A stretch of 64,000 bases of DNA from Onchidella celtica (GCA_963931925.1 OZ007571.1:11903160-11967159); one strand, 5' to 3'. Counted from the first letter of the stretch, positions 35,693 through 47,968 are shown. Made by a program: numbers and translations. Notes: a model not told the origin generated them from the letters alone.

Positions 35693-38600
35693 CAAAATTC
35701 TCTTCATACTGGGGCAATTAATTCTTTTAATTTTACAATTTGGAGTGTTTTATAATAAATATGTCATTATTTTATCACATGGATTCATGCCAAACACATC
35801 TTTTCAACAAAATTCTATAAATAATCGCAGTAAATCTGCTTGTAAGTATAAAACAAAAGACATAGAAAGTTGTGAGGGTCGATGTCACAGCGCGGCTTCA
35901 ATGAAACTGAACTGAGTTGGTCAGAGTTTGTCCTTTCAAGATCTTTTATTTTAGTTTCATTCATTTAGTATTCTATCCAAATTGTCTGGCTGTTTGTTTT
36001 TATCCTGTGGAGTTTGCCGAATGGAACTTTTCCTCTATTCTTTGCCACGTTTAACTTCCTCTGATAAGGCAGAGTTCTGTGTGTCCTCCTATAGCTCGGT
36101 AAACATCTCATGTTCTCTATTGATTTCGTAGTTGTTTCCTTGAGCACCCAGTTATTATTATGGCCGGTCCCTCCGTGGACGAAAGGTCGCAATAGGTTGA
36201 CCGGTCCGGAACACAATCGGCCATCAGCGGACACCTCGGATTCAGGTCACGGGCAACAGAATTAACGCCAGTTAATTATTGGGCAGGGAGCCGCCCCCCG
36301 CCAGTGCCTGCCCGACCCTACCTAGAAACCTGGTTTTCCAGAACTGTCTCAGAGAAAGGGGACACAACAAACAAGTCTGTTTTTGCTACATGAAACTCCA
36401 GACAAACCTAGAAGGAAGTTATCTATTTCAGAGTCAACTACTGAATAAACAACATTGGTGGGAAATTCGGTCATCAATAACCGACGACCTCCGTCAACTG
36501 TACGTTCGTGGAATACAAAATGACGTTGACCATGTTAACATAATAACAGTTAATCTTCTATTTGCCCAAACTTCAGTTGTGTCTATGAAACGCTGAAAAG
36601 GGGGGAAAACTTCTGATTTAGCTGCAAGTGAATTTCTTTAGAGAAGGGAGAGAAACACGAAAGACCGGAACAAGACAAGTCAAACAAAAATAATGTCGTT
36701 TATATTAGACAATGAATATGCAGTTTGGACTAGGTCTCCAGGACTTGTTCCGTGCTACTGATCCAGGGAATGAATGGATTCAATCCTCATAATTTTTCAG
36801 ATGTCAAAGCCGGCCTTTCCTGGCACCAGGGTTCGGGGCGGAAAATGGGAAGGGGAGAGAAAGTGTAATGCCACCGGTTTCCCTACTCTTATGGTATTAC
36901 AGAACGCGTTAAATAAGAGGAAGCAGCAGCTGGACTTGACACAGATAGCTGCGTTCATTACAATAATGTACTGTCAGGCTGAGGACATTCGAGGTCGTCT
37001 GTTTTGACCATATTAGTTAGTCACTCATGGAACTAATGTCTACTTGGATGAAAGAAAGACAAGCGCATTGCCCTTATTAAATGATGCAGCCAAGAATCGC
37101 TTCTGGGAAAAGAAAAAAAAACAACAACGGCTAAAGCAGAACATGTCCAGAAGATGCATCTTGTCAGGAAAGGCTCTGTGCCATGTGAGATGAGGGTACG
37201 AATTTAGTTACTTTTACAAGTTGGATTTTATTGTTTTATCAGAAACTTTGTCTAAAGAAAAAAAAAAGTGATGCCAAATTCCTAAAAAAAAAAAAATTAA
37301 ATGAGATAGAACGTTTTGTGTCCTGGGATGACAAACTCTAGAATTTGCTTTAAATTATTTATGTATCATACACTGATAGACATCCAGTTTGGGGTTGTTC
37401 TGATAAAGTATGCGAGCTTAAAATCTGGCAAGATTTGGACATTCGCTATCTCTGTATAGCTGTTGGTCGAACTCTTAGTTTAAAAAAACAACAAAACAAC
37501 AGTACTCTGTTCTGCTATTGGTGCCAGGCAGCTGGTCATTTTAGCTGCATCTCCAGTGACTACTACCGACTACTTATTTCTCGCAGTCCAATTTCTGGCA
37601 TTTAATCTCTTCAGACCAAAGCCAGTAGCCCTGGAAGACGACACCAAAAAAAAAAAAAACAAGAAAAAAAAACACTAGTATGACTGTTTGTGTAGTAAAT
37701 TTGTAATTGATCCTATGCCCAGCAAATGAAAGTGGTGTTCATGTAAGCACCATGAAACTTGCTCAGTCAACACACACACACGATTTAGTCGTGTGCAGCT
37801 TGTGCTTTCCGTAAACAATAACAATATTAAAATAATACTTTCACGTTTTCCAGTGTCTGGATGAATTATGTGCAAGGGCGCCATGAACACCCGCATCAAT
37901 AAGCGGTGGATCACAGTTTGATCTACTTGTTGACGAATAAGGGGACACGTCGTGCAATGTCATCAAAAGTTCTTTTATTCCTAGGACTACCGACTCTGTG
38001 TTGTGAGAAAACTGCCATCAGTAACCCTGCATTGAATAAACCAATTCTGGTTTCGGGACACGAACTATTTTCCCAGTTAATGTTTTGTCGATTCTGACTG
38101 ATCCACGGCGATTTAATGACGTGTCAACCCTTATGTAAGTTTTATCCTTCTGGGCGTGAGAGAAAAGCTGAGTGTATATCTCTTCTCTCCCATTCTGCTC
38201 TTGTTAAGATGATCTCTTTGCATTACGATGGTGCCGGGCGCAAACCAGCCAAGTCAAGATAAGCAAATTTTACAGGAGGAACAAAAAGTTGTGAACAATA
38301 CGAAAGGGAAATGTACTCAGCTGGTTTGATCACATGTTTATTTTGAATGTTTCTACTGAATTATGGTAAAAGCTATTTTTACAGATGGTGCGGGGTTCCA
38401 ATCTTCATAAATTGGTACTATAAAAAGAAAGATGACATTTTCGGACTTAACTGGTTTGTGCCCGACACCATCGATTAGTTATTCCCCCCCCCCCCCTTCT
38501 CCTTTTTTTTTCTCATTTGACGATTCCTTTTTGTTCTCTTTTTATCCCTGGGCCTGGCCTTCTCCGTCTTTTTTATTAATTTCTATTTTCGTTGCTCTTG

Positions 38601-39685
38601 CATCTTTTTCTTCTTCTCCTTCATGTTCATCGTTTTATTTAATATTCCTTTTCTCTCTTGTTTTCCCAGTCATCGTTGGTGGGCAATTGATAATAATGGT
38701 TCAATGATGACATTGACGAAAACGTTGACAACTAAAGGGCAAAAAGCAGATAACGATAAGCAAATGATTTGTTTTTGTTACATTGACAAGAAAAACATAT
38801 AATGGCAGTAAATAATAATTTATAGCGCCGTTGCTCTTGACAACGTCCATAAATTAAGGCATGAAATAGTGCTAGATGCACATCCATTAAACAGTGTTAG
38901 ATGCACATGCATAAATGAATGTCTTGAAAACGAAAACACGTGCAGCAGTCGTTATTTGATTCTCTCGGAAATCCCAGCATTGCAAACGAAAACGTGCACA
39001 AAATATATGGGCAAACAGATGGAGGGAAAGGAATTGGCCGAACAAAAAGTTGGGATAAAATGTTTATAATGATGCTTGAACAGAATTCCGGAGATGTAGT
39101 GTCTCTTGGTGTGCCCTGAAAGGTTACGGATATACAGTAAATCAGACACGGACACATAGTAAATCAGACAGATGCAAATCCGGAGACATGCGTGGCGAGT
39201 CTGTAGCCAGAAGCTGGTTTGTTTGGATGTCAAGCAAAGTTTATGTCTGACATGTGAGTCCCAGTGACGTGCTTATGAAAGATTTCCCCCCGGCGCGATC
39301 AGTTCTGAAAGGCCGGGGGAAAAAGTGGCTGAAAATAGAATTAATAGAGATACGATATTATGTTTACGCTTCCAGAAGGACCCACCCAGGGTGGAAATTC
39401 ATTGCATTTTTTTTTTCTTATTTTTCACTCTTGTGTACAGTAAATGGAGTGCAGGTGTCCTCGAGAAAGAACGAAGCTTTCAGTGGAAAAACACATTTTT
39501 TTTCAATCACTTTTAAAAGTTTGTGTTCCTATCTTGAATGAACTGAACTCGGTGTACGCTATTTCTGTCCGTGGAGACTAATGTATCCTCATTATAATAA
39601 TAACATGTGTATGTTATTTTCATTGCCAGAAGATTTGCAATGCAGCATCTCAGTGATGTGCATTCTCAAAACCCCTGCCTTAGAG

Positions 39686-39823
39686 GTGAAACAGACCAAG
39701 GATGATGTAGGCGCCAAGACTGGTGGCTCGCCTCCCATGAATTTTGCTTCATACATTGGCAGTTTCTAGTGTATTAGTGTGAAGCAAACTTTATGGACGT
39801 CGAGCCACCAGTCTGTTTCACCC
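39686..39823. repeat. Hairpin-forming inverted repeat
   Basis: Arms 39718-39754 and 39777-39813 (37 bp each, 22-bp loop) pair through GACTGGTGGCTCG and TTGCTTCA with a mismatched middle. Outside them ggtgaaacaga (39686-39696) pairs with its complement at 39813-39823, the left arm carrying an extra stretch of about 22 nt. Could be a decayed MITE or a transcribed hairpin. Confidence 0.65.
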
Positions 39824-39884
39824 CTTACCTTTCAACCGTTTGCCGAGATGATTTTCTTTTCCCGTCATTTTCTTGTACTTATTT

Positions 39885-41169
39885 TAACTCGTGTCACCTG
39901 GAAACACCAGCTGTATCCTGCTTAATTCGTGTCACGTGAAATCACCAGCTGTGCCCATGCTTTACTCGTGTCACCTGAAAACACTACCTGTGCCCATGCT
40001 TAACTCGTGTCAACTGAAAAAAAAACAGATGTGCCCATGCTTAACTTGTATCACCTGAAAACACCAGATGTGCCCATGCTTAACTTGTCACCTGAAAACA
40101 CCAGCTGTACCCATGCTTAACTCGTGACACCTAGAAACACCAGCTGTGCCCATGCTTAACTCGCGACACCTTTAAACACCAGCTGTGCCCATCCTTAACT
40201 CGTGACACCTGAGAACACCAGCTGTGCCCATCCTTAACTCGTGACAAATGAGAACACCAGCTGTGCCCATCCTTAACTCGTGACACATGAGAACACCAGC
40301 TGTGCCCATGCTTAACTCGTGACACCTGAGAACACCAGCTGTGCCCATGCTTAACTCGTGACACCTGAGAACACCAGCTGTGCCCATCCTTAACTCGTGA
40401 CACCTGAGAACACCAGCTGTGCCCATCTTTAACTCGTGACACCTGAGAATACCGGCTGTGCCCATCCTTAACTCGTGACACCTGAGAACACCAGCTGTGC
40501 CCATCCTTAACTTGTGACACCTGAAAACACCAGCTGTGCCCATGCTTAACTCGTGACACCTGAGAACACCAGCTGTGCCCATGCTTAACTCGTGACACCT
40601 GAAAACACCAGCTGTGCCCATGCTTAACTCGTGACACCTGAGAACACCAGCTGTGCCCATCCTTAACTCGTGACACCTGAGAACACCAGCTGTGCCCATG
40701 CTTAACTCGTGTCACCTGAGAACACCAGCTGTGCCCATCCTTAACTCGTGACACATGAGAACACCAGCTGTGCCCATGCTTAACTCGTGACACCTGAGAA
40801 CACCAGCTGTGCCCATGCTTAACTCGTGTCACCTGAGAACACCAGCTGTGCCCATCCTTAACTCGTGACACATGAGAACACCAGCTGTGCCCATGCTTAA
40901 CTCGTGACACCTGAGAACACCAGCTGTGCCCATCCTTAACTCGTGACACCTGAGAACACCAGCTGTGCCCATGCTTAACTCGTGACACCTGAGAACACCA
41001 GCTGTGCCCATGCTTAACTCGTGACACCTGAGAACACCAGCTGTGCCCATGCTTAACTCGTGACACCTGAGAACACCAGCTGTGCCCATGCTTAACTCGT
41101 GACACCTGAGAACACCAGCTGTGCCCATGCTTAACTCGTGACACCTGAGAACACCAGCTGTGCCCATGC
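39885..41169. repeat. 39-bp minisatellite, about 33 copies
   Basis: The unit gtgcccatgcttaactcgtg followed by acacctgagaacaccagct repeats head to tail. The first seven or so units (to about 40140) are the most diverged. Because 39 is a multiple of three and the unit lacks stops in several minus-strand frames, long 13-residue-periodic open frames result (positions 40131-41144). They are not evidence of a gene. Confidence 0.97.
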
Positions 41170-42219
41170 TGCCTCCACTTCAGGAAATCCCCATGCTTTT
41201 CTTTTTTTTTCTTTTTTCCTCCTGTTTCTGCAGCATATTCTACATTCTCACAATACCAACGATCTTATCAGCCTTCCTAAACAAACAGCTGTCCGTACGA
41301 GGTGAGCAATGTGCTGGCATCAAGATGTCCGTACGAGGTGAACGAGGTGAGCAATAAGCTGGCATCAGGACTTGGATGAAAACTGATAATATTTTCTTAG
41401 TAACTGCAACACCTCATAAAGTTTTCAAATTGGCGTGAGCATTTCAAGTTAGTTGGAGTTCCACATGATGACCTTCGAATTTAGCTTCACCAAAGCGTTG
41501 ACTTTTGTTTTTTTTTAAATGTATTTTTTTCGAATATTTCAATGGAGTGGTAAAGTGTCGAACCATAGTTTTTTCATCAATATTCCTAATGCAACAATTT
41601 GGAAAGTGAAGAAGAATCGAAATTTCACAAATAGAATAAGATAGTTCCATAGAAACTTGATTACAATGGTAAAATCTCGAAAATTGTTTTGCATAGATCT
41701 GAAAAGAAATTTGTAAGAGTATGTGAAAGTCTTTAAATCAAGTAGTAGATCTTAACCTCTTTCAGATAGGACAAAGGGATTCAACAGACTGTGAAGTGTA
41801 ATGGACAAGCACTCTTCCAGCAATCTGAATTTTGGAGCATAACTATCTAGATCTGCAAAGTCTTTAAATAGCAAAGTCTTTTTATCAATATGACCTGTGC
41901 CTTGTACAAAGACAGATTTACGCCACATGAACGTCCTAGCTATTCTTTACGCCACAGTGAACTGATGTTGTCCAATCCGCTGCGGAAATCACACTTATAT
42001 CGGCTTCTACTATCTTCATGAGTGGAATAAGTATTAACTATTAGTATAATTCTAATCATAATTGGTATTGTTATTAATAAATATTCAAATATTATTTGAG
42101 TTGTGTGCTGTGAACTGATGTGAGTTGTGAACTGCTGTGAGTTGTGAACTGCGCCTAACAGGCTGCGTTACAATTTGCTCTGAGATAGAGAGAGATAGAG
42201 AGAGAGAGTGAGCGAGACA

Positions 42220-42376
42220 GGGAGAGAGAAAGAAGCAGTGCAGTGTGTTGAGCGCTTCGCAGGCGCTCCATTCTGCTCTGCGGTTGACATGTTGTTTCTG
42301 TAAAGCGCATAGGGCATTTTAAATGGATATGCGCTATATAAATGCTATCCATTATTATTATTATTATTATTATTAT
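42220..42376 (+). repeat. LINE/SINE 3' tail with (ATT)n, second copy
   Basis: Close relative of 35537-35692 (agaagcagtgcagtgtgttg at the start, gcgctatataaatgc near the end). It is preceded by a short GA run and ends in ATT repeats shared with the element on the opposite strand. Confidence 0.7.
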
Positions 42377-42760
42377 AAATTACATTCATATAGCGTGCTT
42401 TTTCCTGACGGCCCATGCCCAGGGCACTTTACAGGCAGAAAAACAAAATAATGATCCTTTCTCTTAGCAATATATATGCATTCAAATAAATACAACTACA
42501 CACATGATCGGATTCACATACGCACAGACACAACACCCAGCCCATGTGCTATCTATGGCACAAAAATTCCATCAACCTTCAAAATACTTTTTAAATATTT
42601 GGGTTTTTAAAATGTGTTTAAACCTGGCGATGGATTCCAGCTCCTTGATGTTGGACGGAAGATCATTCCAGATATTAGCATCCAAAACTGAAAACATTTT
42701 ATTCATTATTTTTCTTAAGTGCTTATTACATTTCATACTCGATAATGACTTCATATTCTT
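42377..42760 (-). mobile_element. LINE 3' fragment (RT C-terminus and tail)
   Basis: The minus strand encodes IWNDLPSNIKELESIARFKH and then KTQIFKKYF (42572-42754). This is the WN-LP...FK...LK pattern at the C-terminus of CR1/L2-type LINE ORF2. A tail with taaagtgccctgggca and gctatatgaatgtaa follows down to the ATT/AAT run. It is heavily 5'-truncated. Confidence 0.7.
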
Positions 42761-43436
42761 ACATTACAATACTTTGTTTACGATCCAGACCTCAAAAAGC
42801 GCCTCCCCCCTTCCCCACTCCTCACGATCAGTGGGTTTTTGTTGTTGTTGTTGTTGTAGTTGTTTTTTCTGACTTCTGTTAAAATTGTTTGTGGCAAAAA
42901 AAACAAATCTGAACTGTCTTTTCTTTACAGCTTTGTTCATGTGACAAAAATCACTTAATAATTTTAAGTTTTCTATACGCCAGTAAGAACGTACAATCTT
43001 AGGTAATTTATGTGAATTTCAGAGCTGAGAACTTTAAATGTCTGTGGCATTTTTTGCCGCATCCCCAGAGCTTAGAAAACATGAAGCTTTTTTTAAAATT
43101 CCGAATGCAATTTCGAAGTTTTATGGTTCATGCCAGCTTAAAATTTGCAATACATACGTGAATAAAATGTAACCTAGATTTACGTGAAGGCCAGTGGCCA
43201 CTGCATTGGGTTAGGGATACCCAGAGCCAGTTGAATGTTGGTCTAGCCATGGAGGACAAGCTTAGTCCCATATGTCATGTCTAGACAAGGGGGATAACGC
43301 AGTGGTAGTTACCACAGGCTCGTGATGACCAATGGGAATCTGAGATCAGAGTCGGTCATTACTTTAATTTGGTGTCATGCTGCCCTGTTGCTTAACCAGG
43401 AACTTGTAACATTAAATGTGATCGTGTGAGAGATTG

Positions 43437-43680
43437 GGGGGGGGGGGGGGGTACTGAGGAGGAGTATCAGGACAAAAACAGAGAGACAGAGAATGAGAGG
43501 TGTGCACAGAGAGAGAGACAGAGGTGACGAACCTGGGAGAGAGAGAAAACAAGCGAGACAGAGAAAACTAGCTAGAGACGGGAAAAGTGCGAGAGAAGGG
43601 GAGAGAGAAAACGAGAGAGAGAGAGAAAAAAGAGTGAGTGAGAGAGACAGACAAACAGACAGAAACAGAGAAAAATCTGA
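43437..43680. repeat. G run and GA-rich block
   Basis: About 15 G followed by 230 bp of purine-rich (GAGA, CAGA) sequence on the + strand. Open frames through it are composition artefacts. Confidence 0.9.
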
Positions 43681-44025
43681 GGGTACTGCCAGTATCAAAC
43701 AAGAGAGATCAAAACCAATTATATCCACCTCATTCTGTTATCCGCCCAGCTTTTATGTATGCATCGGCCAGCCGTTTCGCCAAATATATCGTCTCCAAGA
43801 ACGATACAATGTCTTCATTTCCATACATACACTCTGTCATCCACACAAAAAATTAGTGTATAGAATCAGGACGAAATATTAATAAATATTCATGACAGAT
43901 TCCATTATTCATTCATTTACAAAAAGTTACTTTTTTCCGTCCATGCATCATTTACATACAGTCCTGGATCAGTAAGATGATGGATGTTGAGTTTCACGTG
44001 CGTATCTACTTCCGTGTTTTTCCAG

Positions 44026-44151
44026 GTCATCAAGATGCTGATTACCATCATCGTGGCTTTTCTGGTGTGCTGGGGACCCAAGCTGTTGTGGGCGGTTCTC
44101 CTGAGGTTGGGCTTCTCCTGGATGTACTACGACTGGGCATTCAACTTCAAG
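44026..44151 (+). CDS. GPCR exon: TM6 and ECL3
   Basis: The acceptor is gtgtttttccag (ending 44025) and the donor is gtacgc at 44152; 126 nt, exactly 42 codons, phase 0 at both ends. It starts VIKMLITIIVAFLVCWGPKL, which is TM6 with the CWxP switch motif, then continues LLWAVLLRLGFSWMYYDWAF, the outer end of TM6 and the third extracellular loop. It follows directly on RARKQ from 19500 and leads into TM7 in the next exon. Confidence 0.95.
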
Positions 44152-44336
44152 GTACGCCTATGACATAGCTGTGTGGTGTGCTTGATTCAATCACTGAAAA
44201 CAGATATTTTTTTATCGTAACGATTACTCTTTGTGTTTATTTGTTTTTGTAATTATTTTTATGATAGGGAATTTTTTATATTATTACAGTTTTTACAAAT
44301 ATTTTTAGCGAGGAAATCAAAGACCGAAACAAAGGG

Positions 44337-45054
44337 GGGGGGGATGATAATGATGGTGATGATAGTGGTGATGATGTGGTGATGGTGATAAGGCTGGTGA
44401 TGATGATGGTGGTGATGATATGGTGATGGTGGCGATGATCGTGATAATGGTGGTGACGATGGTGAGGGTGATGATGGTGTTGCTGCGATGGTGATGATGA
44501 TGATGGTGGTGATAATGGGGATGGTGATGACGATGGGGATGGTAGTGGTGATGGTGATGACGATGGTGGTGATGATGGTGGCGATAATTGGTGATGGTGA
44601 TAGTGATGATAGTGATGATGATGGTGGTGATGATGGCGGTGGTGATGATGACGGTGGTGATGATGATGATGGTTGTGTTGATGACGATGGTGGTGATGAT
44701 GATGGTGAAGATGATGATGATGGTGTGATGATAATGATGGCGGTGATGATGGTGATGATGATGGTGGTGATGATGACGACGATGGTTGGGATGGTGATGA
44801 TGATGATGATGATGGTAGTGATGAGTGGTGATGGTGATGACGCTGGTGGTGATGATAGTGGCGATAATTGGTGATGGTGACGATGGTGGTGGTGATGATG
44901 GTGATGGTGATGATGGTGATGGTGATGATGGTGATGATGATGGTGGTGATAATGGTGATGATGATGGTGGTGATAATGGTGATGATGATGATGGTGATGA
45001 TGGTGATGATGATGATGGTGGTGGTGATGATGATGATGGTGATGATGATGGTCA
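44337..45054. repeat. (GATGGT/GATGAT)n trinucleotide-based repeat
   Basis: Seven hundred bases of GAT, GGT and related triplets in the intron between the TM6 and TM7 exons. Open in most frames (Asp-rich or Met/Val-rich on +, His-rich or Ile/Thr-rich on -). Not coding. Confidence 0.97.
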
Positions 45055-45562
45055 TATTTATTACGTCAGAATCCATTAAACCTTTGCATACCTCATCAGA
45101 GTCCGGATTCATATAACATTGATAAAATTTGGTAAGTTAATGTTATAGCCGCTTTGGTCACATCTAGTGACCTGAATTGTTAGAGTGACTTTCGTCGTCT
45201 TTTTCTATTATGGAATTGCTCTTGTTGGACAGGGCTTAGAATTAAAATAATCATGTTTCAGTCAATGTTTAACAGACTAACCATTGCCCCCAATCCCACC
45301 CCCTCCACCCCACCCCCAACCCCACCCCCTCCAAGCCTTTATAAAACGTACAGGGGAAAAGCTGTTCCCATTTTCTGGCTCCCCCATGCGCTGAGTGGAG
45401 CGCCCGTGGTTATAATTAGTGAAAGCGTTACTGTACCACTAATGCAAATTTCTTCCATTCCTGCAAGTTGTTTAATGCTGCAACAAAGTTATTACCCCGG
45501 ACAGAGCTGATTAAAACCAAGCACACCTAAGTTAATCACTGGTTACCGTCCTTTTTCCCCAG

Positions 45563-45817
45563 ATCGTGCTGGTGTTACTTCCCTTCATTCACTCCTGTCT
45601 CAATCCCATCATCTACGGCTTCATGTCCAAGAATTTCCGCTCACGAATGAAAGTTGTATGCAAGATGTACGTGTGTAGAAAGTCACCGGCAAGCGCCCTC
45701 ATTGACAAGAGCCAACTGGCCGGGTCAGATCACGAGCTGGACACGCGTTCCACTAACGGGACTGTTCACACCAAGATCAGCTTACGTCACGGCTCCAGCA
45801 GCCAATCAGACACCTGA
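45563..45817 (+). CDS. GPCR terminal exon: TM7, helix 8, C-tail, stop
   Basis: The acceptor is ctttttccccag (ending 45562); the frame is phase 0. TM7 reads IVLVLLPFIHSCLNPIIYGF with the NPxxY motif. Helix 8 follows (MSKNFRSRMK) with nearby cysteines (VCKMYVC) that may be palmitoylated. The tail of about 50 residues is rich in Ser, Thr, Asp and His and ends SSSQSDT before TGA at 45815-45817. It is a typical arrestin/kinase target tail. This closes the receptor ORF. Confidence 0.95.
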   Translation: MVLVLLPFIHSCLNPIIYGFMSKNFRSRMKVVCKMYVCRKSPASALIDKSQLAGSDHELDTRSTNGTVHTKISLRHGSSSQSDT

Positions 45818-47120
45818 CGCCAACTCGGCTGTTTCAGCTGGTTTTGTTGTTGTTGCTGCTGCTGTTGTTTCATGTGCGGCCTCTTCAGGGGGCCAAAACG
45901 AGCCAATGTCGCCACGATAGTGCCTCGATTGAACATGGAGTTGAGTAGTCTTCATCGTAGAGATCTGGGGGGTGAGGAGCCCGGGGGAAAGTCAACTGTC
46001 CACGATGATGATACGGAAGCCCAGCCAGACAACCATACCATTGGTGAGGGAGATTGGAAATGTTGAGACTACAGATTGCCATCAAGGTCTGACGAGGTCT
46101 GATGAGCTGGAAGGAGGAAGAAAATTTACAAAAAAAAGAAAGCAAAGTCTGACAGAAGTTTGCATAGATTAGAAAAATGATAAGCCATGCTTAAATTCTT
46201 TACTACTTCCAAAATGCTGGTGAGATTTGATCAGGAGTGGATTCAGTGATGTGATACAGTACTAGTCTCGTTTATTATCCTTGTGGACGCCACTTGAAAT
46301 GCCGAAAACTGTCCATATTTCTGTCAAGAAATGGAAGTGACCGGTGGGACTATTCACGGGAGAAAAACGTGCCTGGATGTCTGGAGAGATCAGCATGGAA
46401 TTGGTCCCGATGATAAACGCGAGCGAGCACTTTGAACGTGGACATTATTTCTACTCTTCATTATTTTGCCCTTCTGGTTAATTTGACAAAGACTAGGGAC
46501 GAAAGGACCCTGGTGTTTGCGTGAAGCAAGAGAAATAATTTATTCTCAATGAGGAATTTTATTTTGGAAGCAGTTCAAGGGCTGCCACAGACGCCGGATT
46601 TTTTTATTTTTTTTAATTATTTTTTTTTCCGGGACATGATTAGTTTCAAGGATCCATGTTCTAAAAATGTTGGCGACAGGAAATTCGACTTTGGTCTGGA
46701 AAAGAAATGACCTGCACATTGAAACTGGAGAACAGCAAAGTGTGTGCGATTTCTGATGGCCAAAAAGGGGTGCATCATGCCCTTTGCAAGCCAATGGAAA
46801 CCGCGAGTGAGTTGACAATCCCACGGAACAAGCTGAAACAGCCTTGATCAACTTGACATGATAAAACTCAAATTAACATGACGATAAACTGAAGGAATCT
46901 ATTTTTTAATGTTGTGCAATTAGATTTACATGTGACCTTGTTCCACATTGTCCTGATATTGTCATGCTTGCCATCGTGAAATAATTCAGATCTCATTTTT
47001 ATGGCCGTTTTTCAGTGTTTTGTGGATTTGTACATAAATATGTCATATGTATAATATTCCATCATATTATTATTATGTTTATCAATTATTCTGGTGTACA
47101 ATAAATAACATTAATTATTT
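45818..47120 (+). other. Probable receptor 3' UTR
   Basis: No further exon or long ORF follows the stop. A (GTT/GCT)n stretch lies at 45843-45870. The end is set by the polyadenylation hexamer near 47100 and is a prediction only. A second AATAAA-like site lies near 47275. Confidence 0.4.
47100..47105 (+). promoter_or_regulatory. Candidate poly(A) signal AATAAA
   Basis: AATAAA within tgtacaataaataacatt, about 1.3 kb after the receptor stop codon, in AT-rich sequence. It is a plausible cleavage signal, but such hexamers are common in AT-rich DNA. Confidence 0.35.
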
Positions 47121-47968
47121 TTAAAAATTGTAAGTTCAGGACTCAGAAAGTACTAAATCGCATTTAGTGAACCTGCTCTTAATATTTCAGTGTCGCTACG
47201 TCCTGATTAACTTTTTTTGAAATTGACAATCTTTAGGATGTCAGCACATTATTATCTAATTGTTAATTATTCAACAATAAAGAGAGCCTGTATTTCTGAC
47301 ACGGATGACATACTTTTAGTAGCCATGTTGCTTTGCCTGTTAGATTCCAAGGTACACGCGAACTCCACCAGTGTGAGGATACCTCTAGAAAGCGCCACCA
47401 GTCGAGGGTTCATGTCTTTTATCCTTAACTTTTAAGACAGTTTGCAGAAGGTTTACAGCGGCGAGGGAAGAATGTGCGACAAGGCAGGATGAACCCGACA
47501 AGTATGGACCCAGATGGCCAATGGGACAATTAGTAGAAAAACCCTCAAGTGGACTTTGGAGCGGGTAGAGGAGCACTTATGGGGGGGGGGGGGGGAGGGG
47601 GGTTCCCGGTGTGCTAGGATTCTGGTTCCTGTCATCAGTCAGTCAATCAGTCAGACAGACAGACGGTTACGGGACAGGATTAAGAGAGGGTGTCCTTTCG
47701 TACTGCTGTAACCCAGAATATCTTTAGTTCTTGTCATATTTGTTCCACCGTGAAGCTAGGAAATTGCAGAGCTTTAGATGTAAGTCGATTTCCCTGATCT
47801 TTACCAGTGCGATATATCAAGAAAATGTTACTCAAAATGGTAAAACATGGCAAAAAGAAAATTTATAATGCAAAGATCTGCGTCAGAAATAATACAGAAT
47901 CGCTAGCATAAAACACAAATGAAAAGTAAATACAAAACGAGTTTTCGGAGCGCATTGCATAATTTATT

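Larger units (their letters stand above)
19501..44025 (+). other. 24.5-kb GPCR intron
   Basis: Phase-0 intron from gtgagt to gtttttccag. Besides the repeats listed separately, I see no gene in 19501-21040, 21200-23200, 23280-24500, 24700-25555, 28357-28940, 29030-29425, 31065-32637, 33286-34180, 34693-35536, 35693-39685 or 41170-42220. These stretches are AT-rich with C or G homopolymers (for example 19977-19990, 21342-21358, 21813-21828) and short unconvincing ORFs. A small tandem duplication based on tccgtacgaggtgagcaat lies at about 41290-41360. Confidence 0.7.
5367..47120 (+). other. GPCR gene locus (class A, peptide-receptor type), 3' part
   Basis: Five exons on the + strand assemble in phase into 297 residues of a rhodopsin-like receptor, from the Tyr of the ERY motif to a stop at 45815-45817. 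Splice phases are 2 (entry), 0, 2, 0, 0 and every junction has AG acceptor and GT donor. Landmarks seen in order: RY at the start, TM4, two NVT sequons and a Cys in ECL2, TM5 with its Pro and Tyr, basic/Ser-rich ICL3, TM6 CWGP, TM7 NPIIY, helix 8 and a Ser/Thr-rich tail. Such receptors sit in the plasma membrane and couple ligand binding to G proteins. The third loop and ECL2 are in the style of neuropeptide receptors, but I cannot assign the ligand. The N-terminal half lies outside the window. Introns of 1.07, 12.55, 24.53 and 1.41 kb hold nearly all the transposons listed here. Confidence 0.9.

Noticed and set aside
40131-41144. 337-codon minus-strand ORF with 13-residue repeats
   Set aside because: It follows from a 39-bp unit without stops; overlapping frames are open too, and no gene context exists.
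39885-41169. CRISPR-like direct repeat array
   Set aside because: Units are contiguous with no unique spacers, and the DNA is eukaryotic. The same holds for the arrays at 34181 and 56871.
43285-43355. Another tRNA-like SINE head (aacgcagtggtagttacc)
   Set aside because: A-box-like only; no acceptable B box follows.
44276-45112. 278-codon minus-strand His/Ser/Ile-rich ORF
   Set aside because: Translation of the GAT/GGT repeat inside a receptor intron.
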